From Salinisphaera sp963835375 (GTDB taxonomy: Bacteria > Pseudomonadota > Gammaproteobacteria > Nevskiales > Salinisphaeraceae), in the NCBI GenBank assembly GCA_963835375.1, contig CAWIGB010000013.1, positions 62,001 through 126,000 of the forward strand: DNA of 64,000 nucleotides, in the 5' to 3' direction. Shown here piece after piece: positions 1-9,130 of the stretch (the stretch's first letter is position 1; each line of letters begins with the position of its first letter). The notes beneath the pieces were generated by a model. That model did no database searches. It was not told where the DNA came from and saw only the letters and a program-made list of their open reading frames with translations. A program made the position numbers and the translations under genes.

Positions 1-1183
1 TGCCAGCCTCGGCGTACGGCTGGTGATCGTGTTCGGCGCTCGCCCGCAGATCGACGCCGCGCTGGCCGCGACCGGCCTGACGCCGCGCTTCTCGCACGGC
101 GTGCGGGTGACCGATGCCGCCGCGCTGGCCTGCGTGCGCCAGGCCGTCGGCAGCCTGCAGATGGCCTACGAGGCGCATCTGTCGACCAGTCTGGCGAGCA
201 CGCCGATGGGCGGCGCCCGCATCTCCACCGCCAGCGGCAATCTGGTCACGGCCCGGCCGATGGGCGTGGTCGACGGCGTCGATCACGGTCATACCGGCGA
301 GGTGCGGCGTATCGACGCCGCCAGCATCAATGCGCATCTCGCGCGCGGCCATATCGTGCTGTTGTCCTGTATCGGCTATTCGCCGTCGGGCGAGATCTTC
401 AACCTCGTCACCGAGGACGTGGCCGGTGCGACCGCGACCGCCCTGGCGGCCGACAAGTTCGTGCTCATGCATCCAGGCGCCGCGATGCATGCGCGCTTTG
501 CGGAATCCTCGCCCGGGCCTGACCGTCGATGCGGCGCGTGCCATGCTGGACGCAGACAATGGCGAGCTTGCTGTCGGCCGACCGGGCCCGGCTGGAGGCC
601 GCCATCCGGGCGCTGCTGTGCCGGCGTCGAGCGCAGCCATCTGGTGAGCTTCGAGACCGACGGCGCCCTGCTGCGCGAGCTGTATTCGCGCGACGGGCTC
701 GGCACCATGGTCGCCGCCGATACCTACGATGCGGTGCGCACGGCCGACACCCGAGGATCTGGGCGGCGTGCTGGCGCTGATCGAGCCGCTGGCCGAAGCC
801 GGGCTGCTGGTGCCGCGCTCGCGTGAAGCGATCGAGCTCGACATCGAGCGCTATGTGGTCATGGCCCGCGACGGGCTGATCACCGCCTGCTGCGCGCTCA
901 TGCCCTATCCGCGAGGAAGCCGTGGGCGAACTGGCCTGTGTCGCGGTGCATCCCGCCTATCGCGGCGGCAACCGCGCCGCCGATCCTGCTCGCCGAGATC
1001 GAGAAACGCGCCCGCGCAGCCGGTCTGGCCCAGCTGTTCGTGCTGACGACGCGGGCACCGCACTGGTTCGTCGAACATGGCTTTGTGCCGTCGAGCATCG
1101 AGGCGCTGCCGCTGGCCAAGCGCGCGCTGTACAACTACCAGCGCAATTCAGCGGTGCTGATCAAGCCGCTGATCGCTGCCTGA
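1..1183 (+). CDS. argA: N-acetylglutamate synthase (amino-acid N-acetyltransferase), 5'-partial and frameshifted
   Basis: First enzyme of arginine synthesis; it acetylates glutamate with acetyl-CoA in the cytoplasm. The window opens inside the N-terminal amino-acid-kinase-like domain (VIVFGARPQID, then GEVRRIDAASI and LLSCIGYSPSGEIFNLVTED). A C-terminal GNAT acetyltransferase domain follows from about 730 (VGELACVAVHPAYRGG, LLAEIEKRARAAG, APHWFVEHGF), ending at a TGA at 1181-1183. The two-domain order is typical of proteobacterial ArgA. The frame changes about six times (near 525, 560, 625, 755, 910 and 975) although each segment is well conserved, so sequence indels are more likely than decay. 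rsmE begins 10 bases downstream. Confidence 0.85.
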
Positions 1184-1193
1184 GCGACGCGCC

Positions 1194-1942
1194 GTGGCTC
1201 GCGCAAAGCACGTCCCCCGGGTTTTCGTGGCCCAGGATCTGGCCGAAGGCCAACGCTTACCCTGCCCGACGACAAACGCCATCATCTGGCGACCGTTCTT
1301 CGGCTGGCGGCCGGCGATGCAGTCGTGCTGTTCAACGGCGATGGCGCGGAATACATCAGCACGCTGGTGGCGGCCGATCGCAAGCGCGCCGAGGCCCGCA
1401 TCGACCAGCGCACCACACCCCGCCGTGAATCGCCGCTCGAGATCACCCTGCTCCAGGCCGTCGCCCGCGGCGATCGGATGGATTTCGCCTTGGCCAAGGC
1501 GGTGGAGCTGGGCGTGACCGCGATCCAGCCCGTGTTCACCGCCCGCGGCCAGGTCAAGCTCGATGGCGCGCGCCTGGCCAAGAAGCACAGCCACTGGCAG
1601 CGGGTGGTCGAATCGGCGGCCGAGCAGAGCGGCCGGTTGGTCTGCCCGACGCTGGCCGAGGCAAGCGAGCTCATCGCCCGCTCATCGAAAGCCCGCCCGA
1701 GGCCGATCGTCTGCTGATGCTGGCGCCGGAGGCCACAGCGGGCCTCAGCGCCCAAACGCCGGCCGACGCGCATCGCCCTGCTGGTCGGGCCCGAAGCCGG
1801 GCTTTCGAACGACGAGATCGAACACGCTGCCACCGCCGGCTGGCAGCCCCTGGCGCTCGGCCCGCGCGTACTGCGCACCGAAACCGCCGGCATGGCGGCA
1901 CTCGCCGCGCTACAGACGGCCTGGGGCGACCTGGCCGGCTGA
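1194..1942 (+). CDS. rsmE: 16S rRNA m3U1498 methyltransferase, frameshifted
   Basis: RsmE methylates N3 of U1498 in 16S rRNA using SAM. Recognisable pieces are the N-terminal PUA-like segment (VPRVFVAQDLAEGQ, AVVLFNGDGAEY), the SPOUT core (ITLLQAVARGDRMDFALAKAVELGVTAIQPV) and the SAM-binding knot near the C-terminus (RIALLVGPEAGLSNDEIE, PLALGPRVLRTETA). The start is a GTG at 1194, 10 bases after argA. The frame breaks near 1255, 1690 and 1770. The end is a TGA at 1940-1942. Each fragment is conserved, so the breaks are probably sequence errors. Confidence 0.85.
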
Positions 1943-1967
1943 GCGGCTTCGTTCTTCGAAGAATATA

Positions 1968-2111
1968 TCCGCAGATCGACACAGATCACGCAGATGACTC
2001 GGCTCGCTTCGCTTTGCCGCACCGTGGAAGAACCCGGCCACCTGGCTACGCGGCGCTCGCAGAGCACGCTGCTTATTCTTCAATCAGCGTGAATCTGTGT
2101 GCATATGTGGA
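1968..2111. repeat. Dispersed intergenic inverted repeat, TCC(A/G)CAGAT family, copy a
   Basis: The 311-base gap between rsmE and gshB carries two outward-facing arms about 85 bases apart. The left arm (1968-1996) reads TCCGCAGAT, ACACAGAT, ACGCAGAT. The right arm (2083-2111) is its approximate reverse complement, with GTGAATCTGTGTGC and ATGTGGA. Two more copies of the same architecture lie at 54904-55006 and 61819-61926. Repeats of this general sequence occur between genes in many proteobacteria. No coding region is seen in the gap. Confidence 0.6.
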
Positions 2112-2253
2112 AAAACACACGTCGGCAAAGCAACGCAAGCCGGGCGCGCGCTACGGCCGTATCGAAGCCCGATGGCAGATAAGCTCGCCGGCTGCGCTAC
2201 CATGCGCGGCATAGAACACTGCACGGCGGCCCGATCCGCCAAAGGAATCTGCA

Positions 2254-3207
2254 ATGGCGTATTCGCTCGGCGTGGTGATGGATCCGATCGAGGACATCAC
2301 GCCCTACAAGGACACGACGCTCGCCCTGCTGCTCGAAGCCCAGCGCCGCGGCTACACCATCCACTACTTCACTATGAGCGATCTGTTCGTGGCCGATGGC
2401 GTGGGCTACGGCACGGGCCGCACGCTGCGGGTGGCGGATGACAACGACGACTGGTTCGCCTTCACCGGCGAATCGAATACGATCCCCCTGGCCGATCTGG
2501 ACGTGGTCCTGATGCGCAAGGACCCGCCGTTCGATACCGAATACATCTACGCGACCTATATTCTCGAACTGGCCGAGAGCGAAGGCACGCTGGTGGTCAA
2601 TCGTTGCGACGCGCTGCGCGACGTGAACGAAAAGATGGCGATCAACCGCTTCGCCCATCTGTGCGGGCCAACGCTGGTCGCCCGGCGCGCCGACGCCTTT
2701 CGCCGCTTCATCAAACAGTATCGCGATGTCGTGCTCAAGCCGCTGGACGGCATGGGCGGCTCGCGCATCTTCCGCGTCACCGAGGGCAACGACAACACCA
2801 GCGTGATCCTCGAAGTGCTCACCGAGCACGGCACCCGCTATGCCATGGCGCAGGCTTATCTGCCCGAGATCACCGACGGCGACAAGCGCGTGCTGCTGGT
2901 CGACGGCGAACCGGTCGGCTACGCCCTGGCCCGCGTTCCGGCCCAGGGCGAACTGCGCGGCAACCTCGCCGCCGGCGGTCGCGGCGTCGGCCGTGAACTG
3001 ACCGAGGCCGATCTGAAGATCGCGCGCGAAGTCGGGCCTTACGTGCGGGACAAGGGACTGCTGTTCGTCGGCCTCGACGTGATCGGCGACAAGCTGACCG
3101 AAATCAACGTCACCAGCCCCACCTGCGTGCGCGAACTGGAGGCCCAGTTCGGCATCAACATCTGTGCGCAGCTGTTCGACGCCATCGAGAAACGCCTGAC
3201 CCGCTAG
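2254..3207 (+). CDS. gshB: Glutathione synthetase
   Basis: ATP-grasp ligase that joins gamma-glutamylcysteine and glycine to form glutathione. It has 317 residues, the normal family length. The N-terminal substrate domain (SLGVVMDPIEDITPYKDTT) is followed by VVLKPLDGMGGSRIFRV, the ATP-grasp lysine and glycine loop. Also present are GDKRVLLVDGEP, RGNLAAGGRG and LTEINVTSPTCVRELE with the metal-binding Glu/Asn. The ATG at 2254 is preceded by AAAGGAATCTGCA, a fair ribosome site. In Pseudomonas gshB also lies just upstream of algH/ruvX; here a two-gene insertion separates them. Confidence 0.96.
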   Translation: MAYSLGVVMDPIEDITPYKDTTLALLLEAQRRGYTIHYFTMSDLFVADGVGYGTGRTLRVADDNDDWFAFTGESNTIPLADLDVVLMRKDPPFDTEYIYATYILELAESEGTLVVNRCDALRDVNEKMAINRFAHLCGPTLVARRADAFRRFIKQYRDVVLKPLDGMGGSRIFRVTEGNDNTSVILEVLTEHGTRYAMAQAYLPEITDGDKRVLLVDGEPVGYALARVPAQGELRGNLAAGGRGVGRELTEADLKIAREVGPYVRDKGLLFVGLDVIGDKLTEINVTSPTCVRELEAQFGINICAQLFDAIEKRLTR

Positions 3208-3226
3208 GGTTCAAACCTCGGCCTGA

Positions 3227-3278
3227 GGCCCCGGCCGCGCGTATCGACCAGTCGTACGACAACGCGCGGGCCGGGGCC
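3227..3278 (+). terminator. Strong GC hairpin after gshB
   Basis: GGCCCCGGCC-GCGCGT at 3227 pairs with ACGCGCGGGCCGGGGCC ending at 3278, leaving one unpaired base and a loop of about 19 bases. It begins 20 bases after the gshB stop and lies between convergent genes, so a terminator role is likely. No long T tract follows it. Confidence 0.5.
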
Positions 3279-3365
3279 ATGATCGGGCGGCTCTGGATCA
3301 AAGAGCATCCGTCAGCCGACCATCCGGCGTGATGTCGGAGCGGTTGCGTTCGCCACGGGGCGCAT

Positions 3366-4646
3366 TCAATCCATGCCCATACCGCGTCGACCGTTATCGT
3401 TCAGTTCGGCCGGTCTGAAGCGGGTCGCCCAGTCGGCTTCGTAATGCTCCGCCGGGAAATCGTCCGGCGAGCAGCCTTTTTCGAAGGCTGCCCGGACCTT
3501 CTGCGCGTATTTCGCGTTGCGATCGCACCAGGGGGCCGCCGGGATATACATCACGTTGCCCCAGCCTTGCTGATCTGCCACCCGGGCCACCGAATGGATG
3601 ACGTCGCAATGCCACCACACCGAATCCCCCGCCTTCAACGCTGGAATGCCGGTAAGCGCGCGCATGAGCAGTGGATGCCATTCGTCGCTGATCGGCAATA
3701 CCCGATGCGGCACGGCACCGCATAGAGAATCTTCCGGCACATCGCGGAGCAACGGACGCAGGAGCACATGGATGATGGCGGCTGGAATGGGCACCGTATG
3801 CAGCACGCCCTGATCGGCACCCATATCCGATAGTGCCGTCCAGCCCTGAAACGTCCGGAACGCCGAGCACATGGTCGAGCTGTCGTATTCGCTGACCTCG
3901 CTACGCCATGCCGCATCCCACGGATCGTACTGGTCGAACTCGTGGTTCAGGACATGCCGAAAGACTTTCTGATAGGCCGGGTGAAGCCAGCGCTCGATCG
4001 CGCCGGAATCCACGTGCGCCCCCAGACCATCCGAAGTGGTTCCGGGCGGACGACGACGCACGCGATCGGGATAGAGCAGATTACGGTCGGGATCGAACCA
4101 CGTCTGGCCCTCGGATTCGTATTGCCACAGTCGATTCATGAACGACTGGACTTGCGCCATGCGGGCGTGCTGGCGTGCTTCCATTTGCGGGTGCGACCAA
4201 TAGATCGGAAGAATCGGCGGCCGCGAGGCCGACAGGCTGCCGAAGAAGTCGTCACCGGGCCCGCGATAGACGGTGTCAAAATCGTTGTCATCCAGATAGG
4301 ACACCAGCCCACGGTCCCACGCGCGCGCCTGCTCATGCGGGAAATGACGACGGATCACCGCACAACCGCGCCGCTTGATATAGCGGATCTGTTCATCGGT
4401 CACGTGACCGTTCGCGAGGTCGTCGTAGTCGACCTGCGGCCATACATCGCCGCCCTTGGCGCGAACAGCCTCGATATCCTCCACTTCCCGCTTGATGAAG
4501 GCCTCGACAGTCTTGAACAGACTCTCGACGTCCCCGATCTGTTCCCGGGCCTCTTGCTTCAGCGAGCGGATTGCCGCCGACAGATCCTCGGGCAACGTGG
4601 TTGCCGAGACAGCTAATGCGGTATCCGACACGGGAACCTCCATCAT
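3366..4646 (-). CDS. DUF1479 (YbiU-like) Fe(II)/2-oxoglutarate-type oxygenase
   Basis: A 426-residue protein matching the DUF1479/YbiU family, which has the double-stranded beta-helix fold of non-haem Fe(II)/2-oxoglutarate oxygenases. The candidate iron ligands are His and Asp in GLGAHVDSG and a distal His in SVWWHCDVIHSVARV. The N-terminus is helical and charged (SAAIRSLKQEAREQIGD). The substrate is unknown; some relatives sit in sugar or polyol gene clusters. It is divergent from the ROK regulator at 4740, which suggests control by that protein. Start ATG at 4646, with an alternative at 4643. Confidence 0.75.
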   Translation of the reverse strand: MMEVPVSDTALAVSATTLPEDLSAAIRSLKQEAREQIGDVESLFKTVEAFIKREVEDIEAVRAKGGDVWPQVDYDDLANGHVTDEQIRYIKRRGCAVIRRHFPHEQARAWDRGLVSYLDDNDFDTVYRGPGDDFFGSLSASRPPILPIYWSHPQMEARQHARMAQVQSFMNRLWQYESEGQTWFDPDRNLLYPDRVRRRPPGTTSDGLGAHVDSGAIERWLHPAYQKVFRHVLNHEFDQYDPWDAAWRSEVSEYDSSTMCSAFRTFQGWTALSDMGADQGVLHTVPIPAAIIHVLLRPLLRDVPEDSLCGAVPHRVLPISDEWHPLLMRALTGIPALKAGDSVWWHCDVIHSVARVADQQGWGNVMYIPAAPWCDRNAKYAQKVRAAFEKGCSPDDFPAEHYEADWATRFRPAELNDNGRRGMGMD

Positions 4647-4739
4647 ATTTTGTAAGTAGCACTAACTATTGAATTGCGACGATAGCTTTTACACCGGCCA
4701 GGTGTCACGCTTCATTCAGCCCGTTGCGACGAAAGTGCT
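4647..4739. promoter_or_regulatory. Divergent promoter region with imperfect operator (ROK regulator / DUF1479 gene)
   Basis: A 93-base AT-rich spacer between two divergent genes. TAAGTAGCACTAA at 4653-4665 is an imperfect palindrome (one mismatch between the 5-base arms), immediately upstream of the DUF1479 start and well placed for a repressor. The operator assignment is an inference. Confidence 0.35.
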
Positions 4740-5867
4740 ATGACCGCAGAGCAGCCCAAGCCATTCGATGAACAGTCGCTCGCCGCGATCACGGAAGTCG
4801 ATCGGCAGTTCTTCCAGCACTTGATTGCCCAGGGTGCGACGTCTCGCGCCGCTATCGCTGCCGATATCGGCATCTCTCGCCCGACAGCCTCGGAGTCCGC
4901 CAAACGGCTTCTCAAAGCGGCGCTCATCAAGGAATCCGGAGTACAGAGCGGGCAGCGAGGGCGCGCGCCCGTGCTGTATGACATCAATCCGGCACGCGGC
5001 CATACGCTGAGTCTGGCGATGGACCACGACTGGATCGGTCTGCGCGTCTGCAATCTGGCGCGGCGCATACTCTGGGAACGCGTTGAAGCGCTCGGCCCGG
5101 AAACGACCCCCGAGCTGCTTGTCCAGCGAAGTCGCGCGCTGCTTTCTGAAGGCCGACCCCAGGCGGCCGGCCCCTGCCTGAGTGCCACATGTTCTGTGGC
5201 CGACCCGGTCGATCCCGGGACCGGACAGGTGATCGACCTGCCCGACTCTCCTTTCCCGGCCGGCCACGTCGAGGTCGGTGCCAAGATCTTCGGGCTCGAA
5301 TCCGCCCCACTGGTGATCGATAACGACGTGAACTGGGCTGCTTTTGCGGAAAGTCGCATCGGCATCATGCAGTCGCAACCGAATTTTCTTTATGTCTTCA
5401 TCGGCGCGGGTATCGGTGCTGCCTTGTATGTCAACGGGGCGATTTATCGCGGGGCCTCGGGCCTGGCCGGAGAAATCGGGTATCTTCAGGTCGCCCCAGG
5501 CCAGACCCTGGCGCAGCGTTTGATCGAACTGGAAATCGCTTCGCCGGTCGATTCCTCGATCGATACCGACAAACTGATCCGAGTATTCGAAAGCGATCCG
5601 CTCGGGCCCACAGCAGACGCGGTGATTGAGGCGCTCGCCTGGGCCATCGCGAATACGACGATAGCCCTGAACCCCGGGGCCGTAATCCTGGCCGGGCGAG
5701 TGGTCGGAAACCGTCATTTCCATACCCGACTGAGTCGAGCCGTATCCGACACGTTGCCGACTGAAATCAAGATCGAGGCAACGTCATTCGGCTCCTATGC
5801 CCCGTTGACGGGCGCAACGCTCGGCGCTCAGGAGCAGGCCGAAAGATGCCTGAATCTTGGATTCTGA
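4740..5867 (+). CDS. ROK-family transcriptional regulator (NagC/XylR-like)
   Basis: A 375-residue regulator. The N-terminal winged helix-turn-helix (ATSRAAIAADIGISRPTASESAKRLL, residues about 32-58) is followed by a ROK sugar-kinase-like domain (LVIDNDVNWAAFAESRIG, FLYVFIGAGIGAALYVNGAIYRGASGLAGEIGYL). The ROK zinc-binding Cys cluster is not visible, as in many regulatory members. Proteins of this type usually sense a sugar or sugar phosphate. The divergent oxygenase gene is the likely target. Confidence 0.85.
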   Translation: MTAEQPKPFDEQSLAAITEVDRQFFQHLIAQGATSRAAIAADIGISRPTASESAKRLLKAALIKESGVQSGQRGRAPVLYDINPARGHTLSLAMDHDWIGLRVCNLARRILWERVEALGPETTPELLVQRSRALLSEGRPQAAGPCLSATCSVADPVDPGTGQVIDLPDSPFPAGHVEVGAKIFGLESAPLVIDNDVNWAAFAESRIGIMQSQPNFLYVFIGAGIGAALYVNGAIYRGASGLAGEIGYLQVAPGQTLAQRLIELEIASPVDSSIDTDKLIRVFESDPLGPTADAVIEALAWAIANTTIALNPGAVILAGRVVGNRHFHTRLSRAVSDTLPTEIKIEATSFGSYAPLTGATLGAQEQAERCLNLGF

Positions 5868-6109
5868 TACGCCATCCGCCAAGGCAATCGGGCCAAAACG
5901 CCAGAATCCGAGTTCAAGGCAGAATTCCTTACGCTGGCTCCAGCACATGATCAGCTTGTCGGGCCATGCTGCCAACCAGCGAGCTGCATGGCAGCCGGAG
6001 AGTCGAGGACGTCGACAAGACGCTTCGGCCAGGTTCGCGCCCCGCAAGTCGTCCCGAACAGGGGAAAGAGCATTTGCCGCCGCCCCCGGCGTGGGCCGAT
6101 AATCGGCGT
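5868..6109. other. Intergenic region, nothing coding recognised
   Basis: A 242-base gap between the ROK regulator and algH. It contains a short stem GCTGCC...GGCAGC around 5970-5995. No promoter or gene could be assigned. Confidence 0.4.
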
Positions 6110-6664
6110 ATGGATGCAATGCAATTCAAGAACCAGTTCCTGCTCGCCATGCCCGGCCGCGTCGAAGGCGAATTCGCCGACAGCGTCACCTTTCTCGCCG
6201 AGCACAACGACGACGGCGCGATGGGGCTCGTGATCAACAAGCCCAGCGATCTCGGCGTGGCCGACATGCTGTCGCAGCTCGACATCGAGGCGCACGTCGC
6301 GCGTGACCTGCCGGTGTACTGGGGCGGCCCGGTACAGACCGAGCGGGGCTTCGTACTGCATCGCGACGAAGGCGACTGGGAATCGAGCCTGCATATCGAC
6401 GGCGGCCTCGCGATCACCACCTCGCGCGATATTCTGGAAGCGATCGGCAACGGATTCGGCCCCAGTGCGTTTCTCATCGCCCTGGGTTACGCCGGTTGGG
6501 GCGAAGGCCAGCTGGAACAGGAAATGCTGGCCAACAGCTGGCTCACCACGCCCGCCGAACAACGCATCATCTTCGAGTCGCCGATCGAGCGGCGCTGGGC
6601 CGATGCCGCCGGGCTGCTGGGCGTGTCCGCGCACCAGCTTTCCGGCCTCGCCGGCCATGCCTGA
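6110..6664 (+). CDS. algH: AlgH/YqgE family protein (DUF179)
   Basis: A 184-residue member of the AlgH/YqgE family, named for an effect on alginate gene expression in Pseudomonas; its biochemical role is unsettled. Family features are FLLAMPGRVEGEF near the start, GAMGLVINKPSDLGVADML, VYWGGPVQTERGFVLH and ALGYAGWGEGQLEQE. ATG at 6110; the ATG at 6119 is an alternative. The gene overlaps ruvX by 8 bases, the conserved order in gammaproteobacteria. Confidence 0.92.
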   Translation: MDAMQFKNQFLLAMPGRVEGEFADSVTFLAEHNDDGAMGLVINKPSDLGVADMLSQLDIEAHVARDLPVYWGGPVQTERGFVLHRDEGDWESSLHIDGGLAITTSRDILEAIGNGFGPSAFLIALGYAGWGEGQLEQEMLANSWLTTPAEQRIIFESPIERRWADAAGLLGVSAHQLSGLAGHA

Positions 6665-7100
6665 GGCCGGAGTCGCGCTCGGTTTCGACTATGGCAAACG
6701 ACGGGTCGGCATCGCAGTAGGCAGCACCGTCACGGGAAGCGCACAGCCACTGACGACGCTGACGCACCGCGACGGGATGCCGGACTGGAGCGCGCTCGAC
6801 GCGCTGATCGAGGAATGGCGCCCGAGCGCGCTCGTGGTGGGGCTGCCATTGAATGTGGATGGGCAAACCCAGAAGATGACGAATCGTGCACGCAATTTCG
6901 CCGAGGAGGTATGGGGGCGCTACCGGGTCGCTGTGCATACCGTGGACGAGCGCTATACCAGCATCGAGGCCGGTGAGCGACTGCGCGCGGCCCGCGCTTC
7001 GGGTAGTCGGGGTAAACGACTCGCCAAAGGCGATATCGACGCCATGGCCGCCCAGACGATTCTGGAAAGCTGGTTGACCGGCCGAATCGGATCGGCCTGA
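6657..7100 (+). CDS. ruvX: Holliday junction resolvase-like protein RuvX/YqgF
   Basis: A 147-residue RNase H-fold protein linked to 16S rRNA 5'-end maturation and proposed as a Holliday junction resolvase. The family start VALGFDYGKRRVGIAVG carries the first catalytic Asp. ALVVGLPLNVDGQTQ, TVDERYTSIEA (Asp/Glu) and KGDIDAMAAQTILE (final Asp) follow. ATG at 6657 lies inside the end of algH, so translation is probably coupled. Confidence 0.93.
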   Translation: MPEAGVALGFDYGKRRVGIAVGSTVTGSAQPLTTLTHRDGMPDWSALDALIEEWRPSALVVGLPLNVDGQTQKMTNRARNFAEEVWGRYRVAVHTVDERYTSIEAGERLRAARASGSRGKRLAKGDIDAMAAQTILESWLTGRIGSA

Positions 7101-7192
7101 GCCGATTCATACGCAGGCGCCGCAACCCCCGCCTTCTCTTTAACAACGCAACTCGCGCATACTCTAATCCTATAAAGCCCAGGGAGCAGCCG

Positions 7193-7693
7193 ATGACCGA
7201 CCCCGCCGAAAGCTTCGATGTCGATGCCGCACTGGCTGCACTGACCGCTCAGGTGGAGCCGTTGGTCGCCGAGCACCCGCAGGTCGTGATCGTCGGCGTC
7301 GAAACCGGCGGCGCATGGATCGGCGAACGCCTGCACAAGCATTTCGAGCTGGCAAGCCCCATGTGCACCCTCAACATCAGCTTCTATCGCGATGATTTCT
7401 CGATGGTCGGGCTGCATCCCAGCGTCGGCCCATCGCATATCCCGGCCGATATCGAAGGCAAGACCGTCATCCTCGTCGACGATGTGCTTTATACCGGGCG
7501 AACCGTGCGTGCGGCGCTCAACGAGCTGTTCGACTATGGCCGTCCCGCGGCGGTGAAACTGGCCGTGCTGGTCGACCGCGGCGCGCGCGAGTTGCCGTTT
7601 GCGCCCGACGCCGCAGGCCTGAAGCTCGACCTCGACAAGAGTCGCCAGATCAAACTGACAGGCCCGGAACCACTGCGGCTGACCATGCGCTGA
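7193..7693 (+). CDS. pyrR: PyrR bifunctional regulator/uracil phosphoribosyltransferase
   Basis: A 166-residue type I phosphoribosyltransferase. The PRPP-binding motif is VILVDDVLYTGRTVRAA (about residues 84-100), with VIVGVETGGAWIGERL upstream. In gram-positive bacteria PyrR attenuates pyr mRNA; in Pseudomonas-type gammaproteobacteria it precedes pyrB and may act mainly as a regulator of it. An AGGGAG ribosome site lies 7 bases before ATG 7193. A 226-base gap follows before pyrB; no clear attenuator was recognised there. Confidence 0.93.
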   Translation: MTDPAESFDVDAALAALTAQVEPLVAEHPQVVIVGVETGGAWIGERLHKHFELASPMCTLNISFYRDDFSMVGLHPSVGPSHIPADIEGKTVILVDDVLYTGRTVRAALNELFDYGRPAAVKLAVLVDRGARELPFAPDAAGLKLDLDKSRQIKLTGPEPLRLTMR

Positions 7694-7919
7694 GGTTCTT
7701 TCCGGATCGCGACGGTGTCTGCGCCGGCGGAGCGACACGGATCGACGCGAACCCCCGAGCCGATGCGTCGGGTGAGCGAACACCGCTCCGCCCTGTTCAC
7801 CGCCCGACAGCTGGATCGTGCCCCAACCACGCCGCAATCGGTACACTACCGCCCTGGTGCGCTCGCCCCACCGAGTCGGCGCAACGAAAACAGGTCGAAA
7901 CGACTGCCAGAGACCGCCC

Positions 7920-8908
7920 ATGAATACGGACATCCAGCTCGACGCCCACGGCCATCTTCGTCATCTGTTGACGACCGAGGGACTACCAAGGCCTCTGCTC
8001 GAACAGATTCTGGATACGGCGGAATCGCTCGTCCCGGAGGTCGGCGCCCCACCGAAGAAGGTGCCACTGCTGCGCGGCAAGACGGTGTTCAATCTGTTCT
8101 TCGAGAATTCGACGCGCACGCGCACCACCTTCGAGCTGGCCGCCAAACGCTTGTCCGCCGACGTGATCAACATGGATGTCGCCACCTCCTCGCGCACCAA
8201 GGGTGAGGACGACCTCGACACCCTGTTCACGCTTCAAGCCATGGGCGCCGACATCTTCGTGATCCGCCATCCCGAGAACGGGGCCGCCGCACGCTTCGCT
8301 GCCCACGCCGCGCCGCATGTCGCCATCATCAATGCCGGCGACGGCAGCCACGCCCATCCGACGCAGGGCCTGCTGGATGTCTTCACCATCCGGCGTCATC
8401 GCCCGGACTTCGAGAATCTCAAGATCGCCATCGTCGGTGACGTCGCGCATTCACGCGTCGCACACTCCACGATTCACGCCCTGCGCACGCTGGGCACCAC
8501 CGACATCCGCGTCATCGGCCCCGAGCGGTTCCTGCCGCCCGACCCAAGCGCGCTCGGCGTCACCGCCACCACTGACGTTCGCACCGGCCTGACCGATGCC
8601 GACATCGTCATGGGACTGCGCATCCAGCGCGAACGGATTGAAGGCGATGCCTTGGCCGGCGTCGCCGACTACCACCACGAATTCGGCTTGACACCAGCCA
8701 ACCTGGCCCACGCCGCCGAACACGCAGCTTGATCATGCACCCCGGCCCGATCAATCGCGGCGTCGAGATCACCGCCGAAGTGGCTTATTCGGATCAGTCG
8801 CTGATCCTGGAACAGGTCCGCAACGGCATCGGAATTCGCATGGCCGTGATGGCGATGATCGGTGGAGGCGCACCGGGCGCTGACATTTCCGGAAAACGAC
8901 GATCCTGA
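7920..8908 (+). CDS. pyrB: Aspartate carbamoyltransferase catalytic chain, one frameshift near the 3' end
   Basis: Second step of pyrimidine synthesis: carbamoyl phosphate plus aspartate. The carbamoyl-phosphate motif FFENSTRTRTTFELAAKRL is present, as are VIRHPENGAAARF, NAGDGSHAHPTQGLLD (catalytic His) and IVGDVAHSRVAHS. The main frame stops at 8730-8732 after HAAEHAA. The family C-terminus MHPGPINRGVEITAEVA continues from 8735 in another frame to TGA 8906-8908, so one base is missing or added near 8730. ATG 7920 gives the standard N-terminus. pyrC, next in Pseudomonas, is absent here. Confidence 0.92.
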
Positions 8909-8955
8909 CTTTTCTTCGGAAAAACCACCGCCTGACTCGATTATTTTTATAAATA

Positions 8956-8983
8956 TTAGTCTGCATAATTAATTTTTTATAAT
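8956..8983 (+). promoter_or_regulatory. Candidate sigma-70 promoter for the polysaccharide island
   Basis: In the AT-rich gap 8909-9130, a perfect TATAAT lies at 8978-8983 with TTAGTC 16 bases upstream. It precedes the first glycosyltransferase gene by about 150 bases. No other feature was recognised in the gap. Confidence 0.4.
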
Positions 8984-9130
8984 GGGCAGAAACATTTTAT
9001 TTTATGGACACATGCTCGACCCGGACTATGCTGGAATTGGTGCAACCCTGACGACCGACAACTCGCGAGAGACGCTTCTCGTCACAAGCTTTCAACGATA
9101 CTCTAGTTCGAAATTTCGAAGAGGATAATA

